A DNA stretch of 64,000 nt from Gammaproteobacteria bacterium (GTDB taxonomy: Bacteria > Pseudomonadota > Gammaproteobacteria > Pseudomonadales > JADFDG01): assembly GCA_018262975.1 (NCBI GenBank), contig JADFDG010000007.1, positions 103,844-167,843 on the forward strand, written 5' to 3'. Of the stretch, positions 36,455 to 46,687 are shown in pieces. The notes under the pieces were generated by a model. That model had not been told where the DNA came from, searched no databases, and saw nothing but the letters and a program-made list of their open reading frames with translations. A program made the position numbers and the translations under genes. Positions within the stretch are counted from its first letter, which is position 1. Every line of letters starts with the position of its first letter.

Positions 36455-37453
36455 ATGGCCGCACCGATCGCCCTGACGGCCGGCGAGCCGGCCGGCATCG
36501 GCCCGGACCTGGCGATCGCCCTCGCCGCGCAGCCGCGCGACGAAGCGCTCGTGTGCATTGCAGACCGCGACCTGCTCGCCGCGCGCGCGGCGCAGTTGGG
36601 CGTCCCGCTGTCCCTGCACGCGTGGCAGCCCGGCGCAACAGCCTGCCGCGACGCCGGCACGCTGAGCGTGCTGCATGTACCGCTCGCCGCGCCCTGCACG
36701 GCCGGCACCCTCGATCCGCGCAACGCCCGTTACGTACTGGCCACCCTCGATGCCGCCTGCGACGGCTGCACGCGCGGCGACTTCGCCGCCATGGTGACCG
36801 CGCCGGTGCACAAGGGCGTGATCAACGATGCCGGCGTGGCGTTCAGCGGCCACACCGAGTATTTCGCCGAACGCACGCACACCCCGCGCGTGGTGATGAT
36901 GCTGGCCGCCGGCGACCTGCGTGTCGCGCTGGCCACTACCCACCTGCCGCTGCGCGCCGTGCCGGATGCCATCACCGGTGCGCTGCTCGATGAAGTCATC
37001 GCCATCCTGCACGCGGACCTGGTCGACAAGTTCGCCATCGCCGCCCCGCGTATCCTGTGCTGCGGCCTGAACCCGCACGCCGGCGAGGGCGGCCACCTCG
37101 GTCGCGAGGAAATCGACGTGATCGCACCGGCACTCGAGCGCGCCCGCGCGCGCGGCATCGACATTGTCGGCCCGCTGCCGGCCGACACCCTGTTCACGCC
37201 GCGCGCGCTGGCCGGCAGCCACGCCGTGCTGGCCATGTACCACGACCAGGGCCTGCCGGTGCTCAAGCACGCCGGCTTCGGCAACGCCCTCAACATCACC
37301 CTGGGCCTGCCGGTCATCCGCACATCGGTAGACCACGGCACCGCACTGGAACTGGCCGGCACCGGCCGCGCCGACGCCGGCAGCCTGCGCGCTGCCCTGG
37401 CACTCGCCGCCGCGCTGGTCGCGCGCCGCGCCCACCACGGAGCATCCGCATGA
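36455..37453 (+). CDS. pdxA: 4-hydroxythreonine-4-phosphate dehydrogenase
   Basis: A 332-residue NAD-dependent enzyme of pyridoxal phosphate synthesis. Motifs are [13 protein letters not shown] at the N-terminus, [18 protein letters not shown] with the metal-binding histidine, [12 protein letters not shown] and [11 protein letters not shown]. It follows surA after four bases and overlaps rsmA by four, so it is translationally coupled in the conserved operon. Confidence 0.95.
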   Translation: MAAPIALTAGEPAGIGPDLAIALAAQPRDEALVCIADRDLLAARAAQLGVPLSLHAWQPGATACRDAGTLSVLHVPLAAPCTAGTLDPRNARYVLATLDAACDGCTRGDFAAMVTAPVHKGVINDAGVAFSGHTEYFAERTHTPRVVMMLAAGDLRVALATTHLPLRAVPDAITGALLDEVIAILHADLVDKFAIAAPRILCCGLNPHAGEGGHLGREEIDVIAPALERARARGIDIVGPLPADTLFTPRALAGSHAVLAMYHDQGLPVLKHAGFGNALNITLGLPVIRTSVDHGTALELAGTGRADAGSLRAALALAAALVARRAHHGASA

Positions 37454-38265
37454 GTCCGCGCCCGATCGCCGGCCACACCGTACGCAAGCGTTTCGGCCAG
37501 AACTTCCTCACCGACACCAACGTCATCGACCGCATCGTGCGCGCCATCGACCCGCGCCCCGGCCAGGCGCTGGTGGAGATCGGCCCGGGCCTCGGCGCCA
37601 TCACTGCGCCGCTGGTGGCCGCCGCCGGGTTCCTCGACGTGGTGGAGATCGACCGCGACCTGGCGCCGCGTATCGCCGCGCGCTTCGGCGACAAGGTCTG
37701 CGTGCATGAAACCGATGCCCTGCGCTACGACTTCGCCAGCCTGGCGCAGCAGCGCGGCGGCAAGCTGCGCGTGGTCGGCAACCTCCCGTACAACATCTCC
37801 ACGCCGCTGATCTTCCACCTGCTGGAATCCGCCACGCACATCGCCGACATGCACTTCATGCTGCAGAAGGAAGTGGTGGACCGCATGGGCGCCGCCGCCG
37901 GTGAAGACGACTACGGCCGCCTGTCGGTGCTGTTGCAGTACCGCTGCCGCGTCGAACCGCTGTTCACCGTGCCGCCCGGCGCCTTCAATCCGCAGCCCAA
38001 GGTGCACTCGGCGATCGTTCGGCTCATTCCCCAGCCGCCGGCGCAAGCCGCGCGCGACGAGAAGTTGCTGGGCGCGCTGGTCACCCAGGCCTTTTCGCAG
38101 CGGCGCAAGACGCTGCGCAATGCGCTGCGCGGCCTGCTCGACGACACCGGCATTGCCGCCTGCGGCATCGACCCGGGCGTACGCTGCGAGACCCTCACCG
38201 TCGCGCAGTTCGTCCAGCTCGCCGACACCGCCGCTGCCCGCCCCGCCGGTGACGCCCATGACTGA
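37450..38265 (+). CDS. rsmA: 16S rRNA dimethyladenosine transferase
   Basis: A 271-residue KsgA-type methyltransferase that dimethylates two adjacent adenines in helix 45 of 16S rRNA. Motifs are [10 protein letters not shown], the SAM-binding [10 protein letters not shown] and the catalytic NLPYNIS. The C-terminal domain is complete. The start overlaps the pdxA stop (ATGA). Confidence 0.95.
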   Translation: MSPRPIAGHTVRKRFGQNFLTDTNVIDRIVRAIDPRPGQALVEIGPGLGAITAPLVAAAGFLDVVEIDRDLAPRIAARFGDKVCVHETDALRYDFASLAQQRGGKLRVVGNLPYNISTPLIFHLLESATHIADMHFMLQKEVVDRMGAAAGEDDYGRLSVLLQYRCRVEPLFTVPPGAFNPQPKVHSAIVRLIPQPPAQAARDEKLLGALVTQAFSQRRKTLRNALRGLLDDTGIAACGIDPGVRCETLTVAQFVQLADTAAARPAGDAHD

Positions 38266-38671
38266 CCACCCGCTCTGGCGCGAGGGCACGGCCTCCGACC
38301 CCCGTTACCACATCGACGTGCAGGTGCGTACCGAGTACCTGCCGGGACAGTCGGACGAACAGGCGCAGCGCTACGTGTTTGCCTACCACATCACCCTGCG
38401 TAACCTCGGCACCGCCAGCGCCCAGCTGCTCACGCGCCACTGGATCGTCACCGACGGCAATCAGAAGGTGCAGGAAGTGCACGGCGAAGGAGTGATCGGC
38501 CAGAAGCCACGCCTGGCGCCGGGCGAGAGTTACAGCTACTCCAGCGGCACCGTGCTGGCCACGCCGGTCGGCGCCATGCACGGCAGCTACCAGATGATCG
38601 CCGACGACGGCACGCGCTTCGAGGCACCCATCGCCCCGTTCACGCTCGCCGTGCCGCGCAGCCTGCACTGA
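38258..38671 (+). CDS. apaG: ApaG domain protein
   Basis: A 137-residue single-domain protein with a fibronectin-like fold. Recognisable stretches are AYHITLRNLG, LLTRHWIVTD, VQEVHGEGVIGQ and SYSSGTVLATPVGAMHGSYQ. Its molecular role is uncertain. It is overlapped by rsmA (8 bp) and followed by apaH after 12 bp, as in many gammaproteobacteria. Confidence 0.94.
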   Translation: MTDHPLWREGTASDPRYHIDVQVRTEYLPGQSDEQAQRYVFAYHITLRNLGTASAQLLTRHWIVTDGNQKVQEVHGEGVIGQKPRLAPGESYSYSSGTVLATPVGAMHGSYQMIADDGTRFEAPIAPFTLAVPRSLH

Positions 38672-38683
38672 AGGAAGCGGACC

Positions 38684-39514
38684 ATGGCCACCTGGGCAAT
38701 CGGTGACATCCAGGGCTGCCGCGAGCCACTGGAGCGACTGCTCGCGCGCATCCGCTTCAACGCGCAGCGTGACGAACTGTGGCTGGTCGGCGACCTGGTC
38801 AACCGCGGTCCCGATTCGCTGGGCACGCTGCGCCTGCTGCACGAGTTGCGCGACAACTGCCGCATCGTGCTCGGCAACCACGACCTGCACCTGCTCGCCG
38901 TCGCCGCCGGCTGCTTCCCGCACAAGAAAAAAGACACCTTCGACGACGTGCTCTCCGCGCCGGATCGCGACACGCTGCTCGCCTGGCTGCAGCAGCAGCC
39001 GCTGCTGCATTACGACGCGCGCCTGGACACGGTGATGACCCACGCCGGCATCCCGCCGCAATGGTCGCTGTTCGACGCGCAGCGCCTGGCGCGCGAAGTG
39101 GAGGACACCCTGCGCCACGGCGACGCCAACGCCTATTTCCGCGACATGTATGGCAATGCACCGGCCCATTGGGATGAAGCGCTGGCCGGCACCACGCGCC
39201 TGCGCACCATCACCAACTATTTCACGCGCATGCGCTTCGTCGACGCGCAGGGCGGGCTGGACCTGGTCAGCAAGGAAGGCCTGGGCAGCGCGCCCGACGG
39301 CTTCGTGCCCTGGTTCGACGCACCGGAACGCCGCACCAGCCGCACGCGCATCGTGTTCGGCCACTGGGCCGCGCTGCAGGGCGAGGTGGACGTGCCGAAC
39401 GTGCTGGCACTGGATACCGGCTGCGTGTGGGGCAACGAACTCACCGCCGTCAATCTCGAGACCGGCGAACGCCTCGCCTGCTCCTGTCGCGACGGGGCCA
39501 CGCCCCCGACCTGA
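38684..39514 (+). CDS. apaH: Symmetrical bis(5'-nucleosyl)-tetraphosphatase with a repeat-encoded tail
   Basis: A 276-residue metallophosphatase that splits Ap4A to two ADP. Metal-binding motifs are GDIQGC, GDLVNRGPDS, LGNHDLHLLA, THAGIPP and FGHWAALQG. AAGGAAG precedes the ATG. The last ten residues (SCRDGATPPT) lie beyond the usual end of the domain and are encoded by a degenerate copy of the dispersed palindromic repeat, so this tail is probably recent and not needed for catalysis. Confidence 0.95.
   Translation: MATWAIGDIQGCREPLERLLARIRFNAQRDELWLVGDLVNRGPDSLGTLRLLHELRDNCRIVLGNHDLHLLAVAAGCFPHKKKDTFDDVLSAPDRDTLLAWLQQQPLLHYDARLDTVMTHAGIPPQWSLFDAQRLAREVEDTLRHGDANAYFRDMYGNAPAHWDEALAGTTRLRTITNYFTRMRFVDAQGGLDLVSKEGLGSAPDGFVPWFDAPERRTSRTRIVFGHWAALQGEVDVPNVLALDTGCVWGNELTAVNLETGERLACSCRDGATPPT
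39485..39510 (+). repeat. Dispersed palindromic repeat, copy 6 (translated)
   Basis: A variant copy with core CGGGGCCACGCCCCCG, read in frame as the C-terminus of ApaH and ending four bases before its stop codon. Confidence 0.7.
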
Positions 39515-39520
39515 CGTTCG

Positions 39521-39868
39521 TCAACCCGCCTCGACGTACACCATCCCGTCGACCACGTTGGTGCTGTAGGTCTTCAACGCCTTCTCGCCGCGCACCACGT
39601 TGAGCAGCTGCACGCCCGGCGGGAAGTTCGCCCAGCAGGCCACCTCGCCGGTGCGCACGTCGAATTGCGCGCGGTGGAACGGGCACTGGATCTTGCAGCC
39701 GTCCACCAGCTTGCCCTTCTTCAGCGGCATGAACAGGTGCGTGCAGCGGTTCTGGGTAGCGTAGAAACCGTCCTCGAGGTGATAGACGATCACGGTCTCG
39801 CCACCCACGTCGAATTCCTTGTGCTTGCCGACCGGCAGGTCGGTGACGGCGCAGACAGCGACGGCCAT
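39521..39868 (-). CDS. Rieske [2Fe-2S] ferredoxin-like protein
   Basis: A 115-residue single-domain Rieske protein with both cluster-binding boxes, CTHLFMPL (CxH) and CPFHRAQF (CxxH). No signal peptide is present, so it should be a cytoplasmic electron carrier of the ferredoxin component type (NirD/BphA3-like). No oxygenase gene is adjacent. GGAGGAAG lies six bases before the ATG. It converges on apaH with a six-base gap. Confidence 0.9.
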   Translation of the reverse strand: MAVAVCAVTDLPVGKHKEFDVGGETVIVYHLEDGFYATQNRCTHLFMPLKKGKLVDGCKIQCPFHRAQFDVRTGEVACWANFPPGVQLLNVVRGEKALKTYSTNVVDGMVYVEAG

Positions 39869-39906
39869 GTTGCTTCCTCCACGGGGGTTGGTAGCCCCCG
39901 AGCATA

Positions 39907-39931
39907 TCGGGGGCATGGCCCCCTCGCTACA
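39907..39931 (-). repeat. Dispersed palindromic repeat, copy 7
   Basis: A full-length inverted copy (TGTAGCGAG end on the minus strand) between the Rieske gene and the monooxygenase terminator. A GCCCCCGA element 5 bp to its left can pair with its right arm. Confidence 0.85.
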
Positions 39932-39943
39932 GCCCTGAACGAA

Positions 39944-39967
39944 AACGGCCGCCCGAAGGCGGCCGTT
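39944..39967 (-). terminator. Rho-independent terminator after the nitronate monooxygenase gene
   Basis: A 10-bp perfect GC-rich stem (AACGGCCGCC with GGCGGCCGTT) closed by a TTCG tetraloop on the minus strand, followed by TTTCGTTC. It begins 28 bp after the stop codon. Confidence 0.85.
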
Positions 39968-39995
39968 CATCGATCGCAACGCGACCTGCGTCACA

Positions 39996-41129
<1,134 letters not shown>

Positions 41130-42068
41130 TTAATCCGCGGGACGCCAGCGGCCGGCCAGTGCCCGCAGCCGGTCGGCCGGCAGCAGGAAGCCGGCCACCC
41201 CGGCCAGCACCAGCAGCGCACCCAGCAGCATCGGCGCGGTGAAGTGCTCGCCGTTCAGCAGCACGCCCAGTGCCATGGCGAACACCGGCGTGATGACGGT
41301 GATCAGCGCCGTGCTGGCCGCCGGCAACTCCTTGAGCACCTGGTAATAGCAGGCAAAACCAAGCACCGAGCCGAACAACGCCAGGTAGCCGATGGCCACC
41401 ACCGACAGGCCGAATGCCGGCGCCGCCGATACCGGCAGGGGCGCACCGCCAGCCAGCCAGGCCAGCAGGTAAAACGGCAGCGACATCCACAGCGCACCGG
41501 TGGTCTGCACCAGCGCATCCACGCCGGCGCCCACCTTGCGCACCAGCACGGCGCTCACGCAGAACAGCAACACCGCCAGCAGCAGCAGCGCGACGCCGCC
41601 GGCATCCACGTGCCCGGCGCTGCGCCCGCCCTCCTCCATGATGAAGGCCAGCCCCGCCAGCGCGACCAGGGCGGCAACGATGCGACCCGCCGCCGGCAGC
41701 GGCTCGGCGGCGAACAGGCGCGCGCATACTGCCGCCAGCACCGGGCTCAGGCCGAACAGCACCGAGATGAGCCCGCTCGGCACCCGCGGCGCCGCCAGGT
41801 AGGTCAGGTACATGGCGCCGAACACCCCCGGGGTCATGGCCGCGTAGGTGAGCAGTGCGGCGCGGTCGCGACGCAGCGTGCCACCGGTCGCCCACACCAC
41901 CAGGGTGGCAATGAGCGCCGCCGCGGCCATGCGCAGGCCGCCGGCCAGCTCCGCCGGGAAGGCGCGCGTGCTGAGCACGACGAACAGCGGCGTGGTCGAC
42001 CAGACCACCACCACCACGGCGTAGGAAACGACCACGGGAAACGCACGGACGGACACGCGGACCTGCAT
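41130..42068 (-). CDS. EamA-family (DMT) permease
   Basis: A 312-residue membrane protein with ten hydrophobic segments in two repeats of five, the drug/metabolite transporter layout (VVWSTTPLFVVLSTRAFPAEL in repeat one; CYYQVLKELPAASTALITVI in repeat two). A competing frame on the same strand (41113-42174) lacks membrane character and is rejected. AGGAGAGG precedes the ATG at 42068. The substrate is unknown; many relatives export amino acids or their derivatives. The 250-bp leader carries a terminator and a short reading frame, which points to attenuation control. Confidence 0.9.
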   Translation of the reverse strand: MQVRVSVRAFPVVVSYAVVVVVWSTTPLFVVLSTRAFPAELAGGLRMAAAALIATLVVWATGGTLRRDRAALLTYAAMTPGVFGAMYLTYLAAPRVPSGLISVLFGLSPVLAAVCARLFAAEPLPAAGRIVAALVALAGLAFIMEEGGRSAGHVDAGGVALLLLAVLLFCVSAVLVRKVGAGVDALVQTTGALWMSLPFYLLAWLAGGAPLPVSAAPAFGLSVVAIGYLALFGSVLGFACYYQVLKELPAASTALITVITPVFAMALGVLLNGEHFTAPMLLGALLVLAGVAGFLLPADRLRALAGRWRPAD

Positions 42069-42172
42069 GACACCTCTCCTGGGCTGCCCCGGCGGGGGCA
42101 GGGGTGGCACCGCCGTCCGCCAGGGGCGGGCGACGGCCTGGAGAGGCCGCGGTGACGGGAATCCCGGGCCGC

Positions 42173-42212
42173 AAAAAGCAAAAAGGCCGCAGGACTCGGG
42201 TCGCTGCGGCCT
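42173..42212 (-). terminator. Leader terminator (possible attenuator) ahead of the EamA permease
   Basis: On the minus strand, AGGCCGCA and TGCGGCCT pair around a 13-base loop and are followed by TTTTTGCTTTTT, a strong intrinsic terminator. It lies 104 bp upstream of the permease start. Only leader DNA lies upstream on that strand, since the next gene (cca) points the other way, so it cannot end a preceding gene. Confidence 0.7.
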
Positions 42213-42232
42213 CGAAAACGTGATGTCAGTAA

Positions 42233-42322
42233 TCAGTCACGCCAACGACTCCGCGAGCAGCACGTCACTCGTGCCACACACAGGGCCTTTCGGTTGTCTT
42301 GGCGGATTGCTTCACACATCAT
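42233..42322 (-). CDS. Possible leader peptide (29 residues, Arg- and Cys-rich)
   Basis: A short frame starting at ATGATG, encoding six arginines and four cysteines and ending 21 bp before the terminator hairpin. This is the geometry of amino-acid attenuators. The ribosome-binding site is weak (GGGGAC), and the frame could be a chance open stretch in GC-rich DNA. Confidence 0.3.
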   Translation of the reverse strand: MMCEAIRQDNRKALCVARVTCCSRSRWRD

Positions 42323-42356
42323 GTCCCCATCATTCCCGACTCCCGTGGCGACGTCA

Positions 42357-43598
42357 ATGCAGGTCTACCTCGTCGGCGGTGCCGTGCGCGACGCGCTGCT
42401 CGGCCTGCCGGTATCCGAACGCGACTGGGTGGTGGTCGGCGCACGGCCCGACGACCTGGTCTCGCGCGGCTACACGCCGGTGGGCAAGGACTTCCCGGTC
42501 TTCCTGCACCCGCAGACGAAAGACGAATACGCGCTGGCGCGCACCGAGCGCAAGGACGGCCGCGGCTACCACGGCTTCACCGTGCACGCCGATCCGTCGG
42601 TAACGCTGGAAGAAGACCTGCTGCGCCGCGACCTCACCATCAATGCCATGGCGCAGCGCGACGATGGCACGCTGGTCGATCCCTACGGCGGCCGCGCCGA
42701 CCTCGACGCCCGCCTGCTGCGCCACGTATCACCCGCCTTCCGCGAGGACCCGCTGCGCGTGCTGCGCGTGGCACGTTTCGCGGCACGCTTCGCGAACCTG
42801 GGCTTCCGCGTGGCCGACGACACGCTGGCCCTGCTGCGGGAGATGAGCGCCTCCGGCGAACTGACCGACCTCACCGCCGAGCGCGTCTGGCAGGAGACGC
42901 AGCGCGCACTGGCCGGCCCGGCGCCACGCGTGTACTTCGAGACGCTGCGCGCCTGCGGTGCGCTGGCCGTACTGTTTCCGGAAGTGGAGCGCCTGTGGGG
43001 TGTTCCGCAGCGCGCCGACTACCACCCCGAGATAGACACCGGCGTGCACGTGATGATGGTGATGGACGCGGCCGCGCAACTGAGCCCGCACGCGCACGTG
43101 CGCTTCGCCGCCCTGACGCACGACCTCGGCAAGGGCGACACGCCGCCCGACGTGCTGCCACGCCACATCGGCCACGAACACCGCAGCGTCAAGCGCGTGC
43201 ACGAACTGTGCGACCGCCTGCGCATCCCCAACGAATTCCGCGACCTCGCCGTGCACGTCGCCCACTACCACGGGCTGGCCCACCGCGTGTTCGAACTGAA
43301 GCCGGCCACGCTGCTGGAAATGCTCGAGAAGATCGACGCCTTCCGACGCCCGGTACGCTACGACGAGTTCGTCACCGCCTGCGAGGCCGATTACCGCGGC
43401 CGCCTCGGCTTCGAAGCCCGTCCTTACCCGCAGGCCGATTACCTGCGGCGCGCGCTGGCGCTCACGCAGCGCGTCGACGTTGCGCCGCTGGTGGCGCGCG
43501 GCCTCACTGGCGAGAAACTCGGCAACGCGATCCGCACCGAACGCGTGCAAAGGCTGGCCACGCTGAAGGCCGAACACGAAGGAGGCATGACCGCATGA
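42357..43598 (+). CDS. cca: CCA-adding enzyme with HD domain
   Basis: A 413-residue tRNA nucleotidyltransferase that builds or repairs the 3' CCA. Motifs are [41 protein letters not shown] and an HD phosphohydrolase motif (THDLGKG). The longer bacterial form with the HD domain has extra phosphatase activity in E. coli. The start at MQVYLVGG matches homologues; starts at 42321 or 42294 would add an N-terminal extension. Its stop overlaps the next gene. Confidence 0.93.
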   Translation: MQVYLVGGAVRDALLGLPVSERDWVVVGARPDDLVSRGYTPVGKDFPVFLHPQTKDEYALARTERKDGRGYHGFTVHADPSVTLEEDLLRRDLTINAMAQRDDGTLVDPYGGRADLDARLLRHVSPAFREDPLRVLRVARFAARFANLGFRVADDTLALLREMSASGELTDLTAERVWQETQRALAGPAPRVYFETLRACGALAVLFPEVERLWGVPQRADYHPEIDTGVHVMMVMDAAAQLSPHAHVRFAALTHDLGKGDTPPDVLPRHIGHEHRSVKRVHELCDRLRIPNEFRDLAVHVAHYHGLAHRVFELKPATLLEMLEKIDAFRRPVRYDEFVTACEADYRGRLGFEARPYPQADYLRRALALTQRVDVAPLVARGLTGEKLGNAIRTERVQRLATLKAEHEGGMTA

Positions 43599-44320
43599 AG
43601 GGTTCCGCGCTGGTCACCGGCGGCGCGAAGCGCGTCGGCGAAGCCATCTGCCGGGCACTGCACGCCGGGGGTTACCGCGTGCTGGTGCACTGCCAGCAGT
43701 CGTGTGCCGAAGCCGACGCGCTCGCTGCCGAATTCAACGCGCAACGCTGCGACTCGGCGCTGGTACTCCGGGCCGATCTCGCCGACACATCCGCGCTCGA
43801 CGCCATGATCGATGAGGTGCGCGCGCAAGCCACCGATCTCTCGCTGCTGGTGAACAATGCCTCCGCGTTCTTCGCCACGCCACTGGCCACCACCACCGCC
43901 GCGCAGTGGGACCAGCTCGTCGACACCAACCTGCGCGCGCCCTATTTCCTTGCACAGGGCCTGCATGCCCTGCTGGCCGACAACCACGGCGTCATCGTCA
44001 ATCTCGCCGACATCTACGCCGAGCGCCCCATTGCCAACCATCCCGTGTACGGCATGACCAAGGCCGGCCTGGTGGCGCTCACCAGATCGCTGGCACGCGA
44101 CCTCGCGCCGGCCGTACGGGTGAATGCCGTGGCACCCGGCGCTATCCTGTGGCCGGAGCAATCCGGCGAGGACTACCGCCAGCAGTTGCTGGCGAAGATC
44201 CCGCTGCAGCGGGCCGGTACGCCGCGCGACATCGCGCAGGCGGTGTGCTTCCTTGCCGGCGCCGAATACATCACCGGCCAGGTGCTCGCCGTGGACGGCG
44301 GGCGCTCGCTGAACATGTGA
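43595..44320 (+). CDS. Short-chain dehydrogenase, pteridine reductase type
   Basis: A 241-residue SDR. The nucleotide-binding motif is TGGAKRVG (TGxxxRxG), the variant typical of pteridine reductases (PTR1/FolM) rather than the usual TGxxxGxG. NNASAFF, YGMTK (YxxxK) and the C-terminal VDGGRS complete the fold. The probable role is reduction of dihydropterins in folate metabolism; the nearby folK and folB genes fit this. ATG overlaps the cca stop. Confidence 0.85.
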   Translation: MKGSALVTGGAKRVGEAICRALHAGGYRVLVHCQQSCAEADALAAEFNAQRCDSALVLRADLADTSALDAMIDEVRAQATDLSLLVNNASAFFATPLATTTAAQWDQLVDTNLRAPYFLAQGLHALLADNHGVIVNLADIYAERPIANHPVYGMTKAGLVALTRSLARDLAPAVRVNAVAPGAILWPEQSGEDYRQQLLAKIPLQRAGTPRDIAQAVCFLAGAEYITGQVLAVDGGRSLNM

Positions 44321-44327
44321 GGCCACC

Positions 44328-44768
44328 ATGACTGCCCGCACGCACGGAATCCTGTTCGCGCTGCTGCTCGCCACGACCATGCCGGCGGCGCAGGCGGAAA
44401 TATACAAGTGGACCGACGCCGAGGGCCGCGTGCACTTCGGTGACCGCCCGGTGGACAAGAAGCAGGGCGCCGCCGTGGAAGTGCGCGACTACAAGCCGGG
44501 CACCGACGAAAGCGTTCGCGAGGTCTACCAGCGCAACGATCGCCTGCGCGAAGCCGCCAGCCGCAAGCAGAGCAGCGAACCCGACGAGCAGGCGCTCGAA
44601 CAGAAGCGCCGCAAGGGCGCCTGCGACGAGGCAAAGCGGCGCCTGAAGAACGTATCGGGACCGGTCATCTTCCGCGACGACGATGGCAACGTGGTACACA
44701 AGACCGAGCGCGAACGCGCCGAACACCAGCGCGAGGTCGAGGCGTGGATACGCGAAAACTGTTCCTGA
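44328..44768 (+). CDS. DUF4124 domain secreted protein
   Basis: A 146-residue protein with a signal peptide (ALLLATTMPAAQA) followed directly by the DUF4124 hallmark EIYKWTDAEGRVHFGDRP. The rest is charged and helical, ending in a Cys-containing tail. The function of the domain is unknown. The next gene begins with a near-identical module and overlaps this one by 25 bp, indicating local duplication. Confidence 0.85.
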   Translation: MTARTHGILFALLLATTMPAAQAEIYKWTDAEGRVHFGDRPVDKKQGAAVEVRDYKPGTDESVREVYQRNDRLREAASRKQSSEPDEQALEQKRRKGACDEAKRRLKNVSGPVIFRDDDGNVVHKTERERAEHQREVEAWIRENCS

Positions 44769-45688
44769 GCGCGTTAGCCGCGCTGGCCATTGCCGGCGGC
44801 CACGCGCACGCGGAAATCTACAAGTGGACCGACGCCGCCGGGCGCGTGCACTTCGGCGACCAGCGCCAGGCCGGCGGCGCCACCCGCGTCGAGCAGCGCA
44901 CGCAGAAGCAGCAGGAGCGCCTGCAGGTGGACATCACCGCGCACGGCGGCGACCTGTCGGCGGACGGCCGCGAGCGGCTGCAACTGGGAATCCAGCGCAT
45001 CTTCGACACCTACGCCCGGCTGTTCCGCCTGGACATCCGCCGGCCGGTGCACGTGGACATCCACATCTTCCCGGATGCCTCGCGGCTGGCCGGCTGGATC
45101 GTCGACCTCGACCCGGCCATCGACGTGCCGCCGGCGATCTATGGCGTCTACCTGCCGAAACACAACCTGGTGGGCGCCTGGACGCACGACCGCGACGAGG
45201 ACGCGGTGATCGCCACGCTGCTGCACGAGTCCAGCCACGTGATCCTCGAACAGCTGTCGCCGCGCGCGCCCGCCTGGCTGCACGAAGGGCTGGCGCAGTA
45301 CTTCGAAGGGATCGACACGCGCGCCGATGACGTGGTCGTCCTGCCGGTAGCGGATGCCAGCGAGGCCATCGACTGGTTCGTGAAAAAGGAAAAGCTCGTC
45401 ACCCTGCGCCAGTACTTCTCGCTGGACGAACGCCGCTGGCGGCACCTGGCGCACGTGCAGCAGAACCCGGTGCCGTACACCGTGGCCTGGTCGGTGACCT
45501 ACTTCCTGATGTCGCGGCCGGTGGGCCGCCAGGTGCTGAATTCGCTGCTGCAGGACCTGGAGAAGGCGCAGCGCGCACCTACCACGCAGGTCATTGACCA
45601 GCGCTATCCCGGCGGTTACACCATGATGGAATACGACTGGTTCAAGTGGGCCCAGTCGGAAAAGCAGCCGCAGGTGTTGCGCTGGTAG
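44744..45688 (+). CDS. DUF4124 plus gluzincin-like metallopeptidase, secreted
   Basis: A 314-residue protein starting at GTG, with GAGG upstream. A signal peptide ends in GGHAHA. A DUF4124 module (EIYKWTDAAGRVHFGD) comes next, then a domain with the zinc-binding HESSH motif (HExxH) and the downstream LHEGLAQYFEG helix that supplies the third ligand in gluzincin peptidases. I recall DUF1570-like proteins having this layout. It should act in the periplasm or outside the cell; the substrate is unknown. Confidence 0.8.
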   Translation: MDTRKLFLSALAALAIAGGHAHAEIYKWTDAAGRVHFGDQRQAGGATRVEQRTQKQQERLQVDITAHGGDLSADGRERLQLGIQRIFDTYARLFRLDIRRPVHVDIHIFPDASRLAGWIVDLDPAIDVPPAIYGVYLPKHNLVGAWTHDRDEDAVIATLLHESSHVILEQLSPRAPAWLHEGLAQYFEGIDTRADDVVVLPVADASEAIDWFVKKEKLVTLRQYFSLDERRWRHLAHVQQNPVPYTVAWSVTYFLMSRPVGRQVLNSLLQDLEKAQRAPTTQVIDQRYPGGYTMMEYDWFKWAQSEKQPQVLRW

Positions 45689-45691
45689 CGC

Positions 45692-46198
45692 TCAGAGCGT
45701 GCGGCCGCGCCAGGTGAACGGGATCGCGTGCAGCGCCTGCGCGCTGAAGTCCTTCGCCGCCAGCAATTCCCGGTAGGTCTGCCCCGTCGCCGGGTGGCGC
45801 TCGTCGCCGGCCACGTCCGCCAGCGGGCGCAGCACAAAGGCGTGCTTCACCACTTCCGCGCGCGGCAGCGTCACGCCGTCCACCACGCCGCAGGCATCGC
45901 CCCAGGTGAGGATATCGAGATCGAGCGTGCGGTCGTTGTACTGGCGGCCCAGCTCGCGCCGCCGGCCGTTGGCCGCTTCCAGCGCCTGCAGCCATTCGAC
46001 CAGCGCCCTTACCGGCAAATCGGTGTCGATCCCCACCACCAGGTTGAGGAACGGGCTGCCGTCGAAGCCCACGCTGGCGCTGTCGTACACCGGCGAGATG
46101 ATGATGTCGCCGAAGCGATCGGCCAGCGCGTCGAGTGCCGCGCGGATGTGCTTCTCGCGCTCGACGTTGCTGCCCAGGCTCAACCAGACACGCGTCAT
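45692..46198 (-). CDS. folK: 2-amino-4-hydroxy-6-hydroxymethyldihydropteridine pyrophosphokinase
   Basis: A 168-residue HPPK of folate synthesis. Hallmarks are LSLGSNVEREKHI, FLNLVVGIDT and NDRTLDLDIL with the two metal-binding aspartates. ATG overlaps the folB stop (ATGA), so the two are coupled. Confidence 0.94.
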   Translation of the reverse strand: MTRVWLSLGSNVEREKHIRAALDALADRFGDIIISPVYDSASVGFDGSPFLNLVVGIDTDLPVRALVEWLQALEAANGRRRELGRQYNDRTLDLDILTWGDACGVVDGVTLPRAEVVKHAFVLRPLADVAGDERHPATGQTYRELLAAKDFSAQALHAIPFTWRGRTL

Positions 46199-46551
46199 CC
46201 GCGCGTCCCCCGCTCGATGATCAGGCCCACGTCCTTCGAACCGCGCAGGGCGCCGGGCTTGCTCAGCCGCAGTTTCAGCCAGCACACCCCGAACTCGCCC
46301 TGCACGATGCCGGCGATCTCCTCGGCCAGGCGCTCCACCAGCAGCGCCTCGCTGGCCTGCACGTGGGCGATGATGCGCTTGCCCACCGCCTTGTAGTCGA
46401 GCGCGTCCTTGATGTCGTCGCTGGCCGCCGCCGGGCGGATGTCGAAGCCCATCTCCAGGTCGATGCTGATCGTCTGGCGGATGCGCCGCTCCCAGTCGTA
46501 GATGCCGATCACGGTATCGACCCGCAGGTCGTTGATATAAACGATATCCAT
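46195..46551 (-). CDS. folB: Dihydroneopterin aldolase
   Basis: A 118-residue enzyme of the FolB family that acts just before FolK in folate synthesis. Hallmarks are GIYDWERRIRQTISIDLEM, DYKAVGKRI and the catalytic-side VERLAEEIA. The start at MDIVYINDL is preferred by homology; a GTG seven codons upstream is possible. Confidence 0.92.
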   Translation of the reverse strand: MDIVYINDLRVDTVIGIYDWERRIRQTISIDLEMGFDIRPAAASDDIKDALDYKAVGKRIIAHVQASEALLVERLAEEIAGIVQGEFGVCWLKLRLSKPGALRGSKDVGLIIERGTRG

Positions 46552-46602
46552 CGAGGGCACCTGGGGTGTCACGCCTGCTTACGGTTGGCCCGCCGGCCGG
46601 CG

Positions 46603-46631
46603 GGGACAGGAAGGGTGACGCGGGCTAGAAT
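46603..46631 (+). promoter_or_regulatory. Sigma-70 promoter for plsY and the LysR gene
   Basis: GGGACA (-35, four of six) and TAGAAT (-10, five of six) with 17-bp spacing, about 55 bp ahead of the plsY start and in the divergent folB-plsY gap. Confidence 0.55.
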
Positions 46632-46687
46632 CGCTCGCCGGCCGGCTGGCGGCCGCGACGAGACCATTGAGGGTCAGGGAAAAACGC

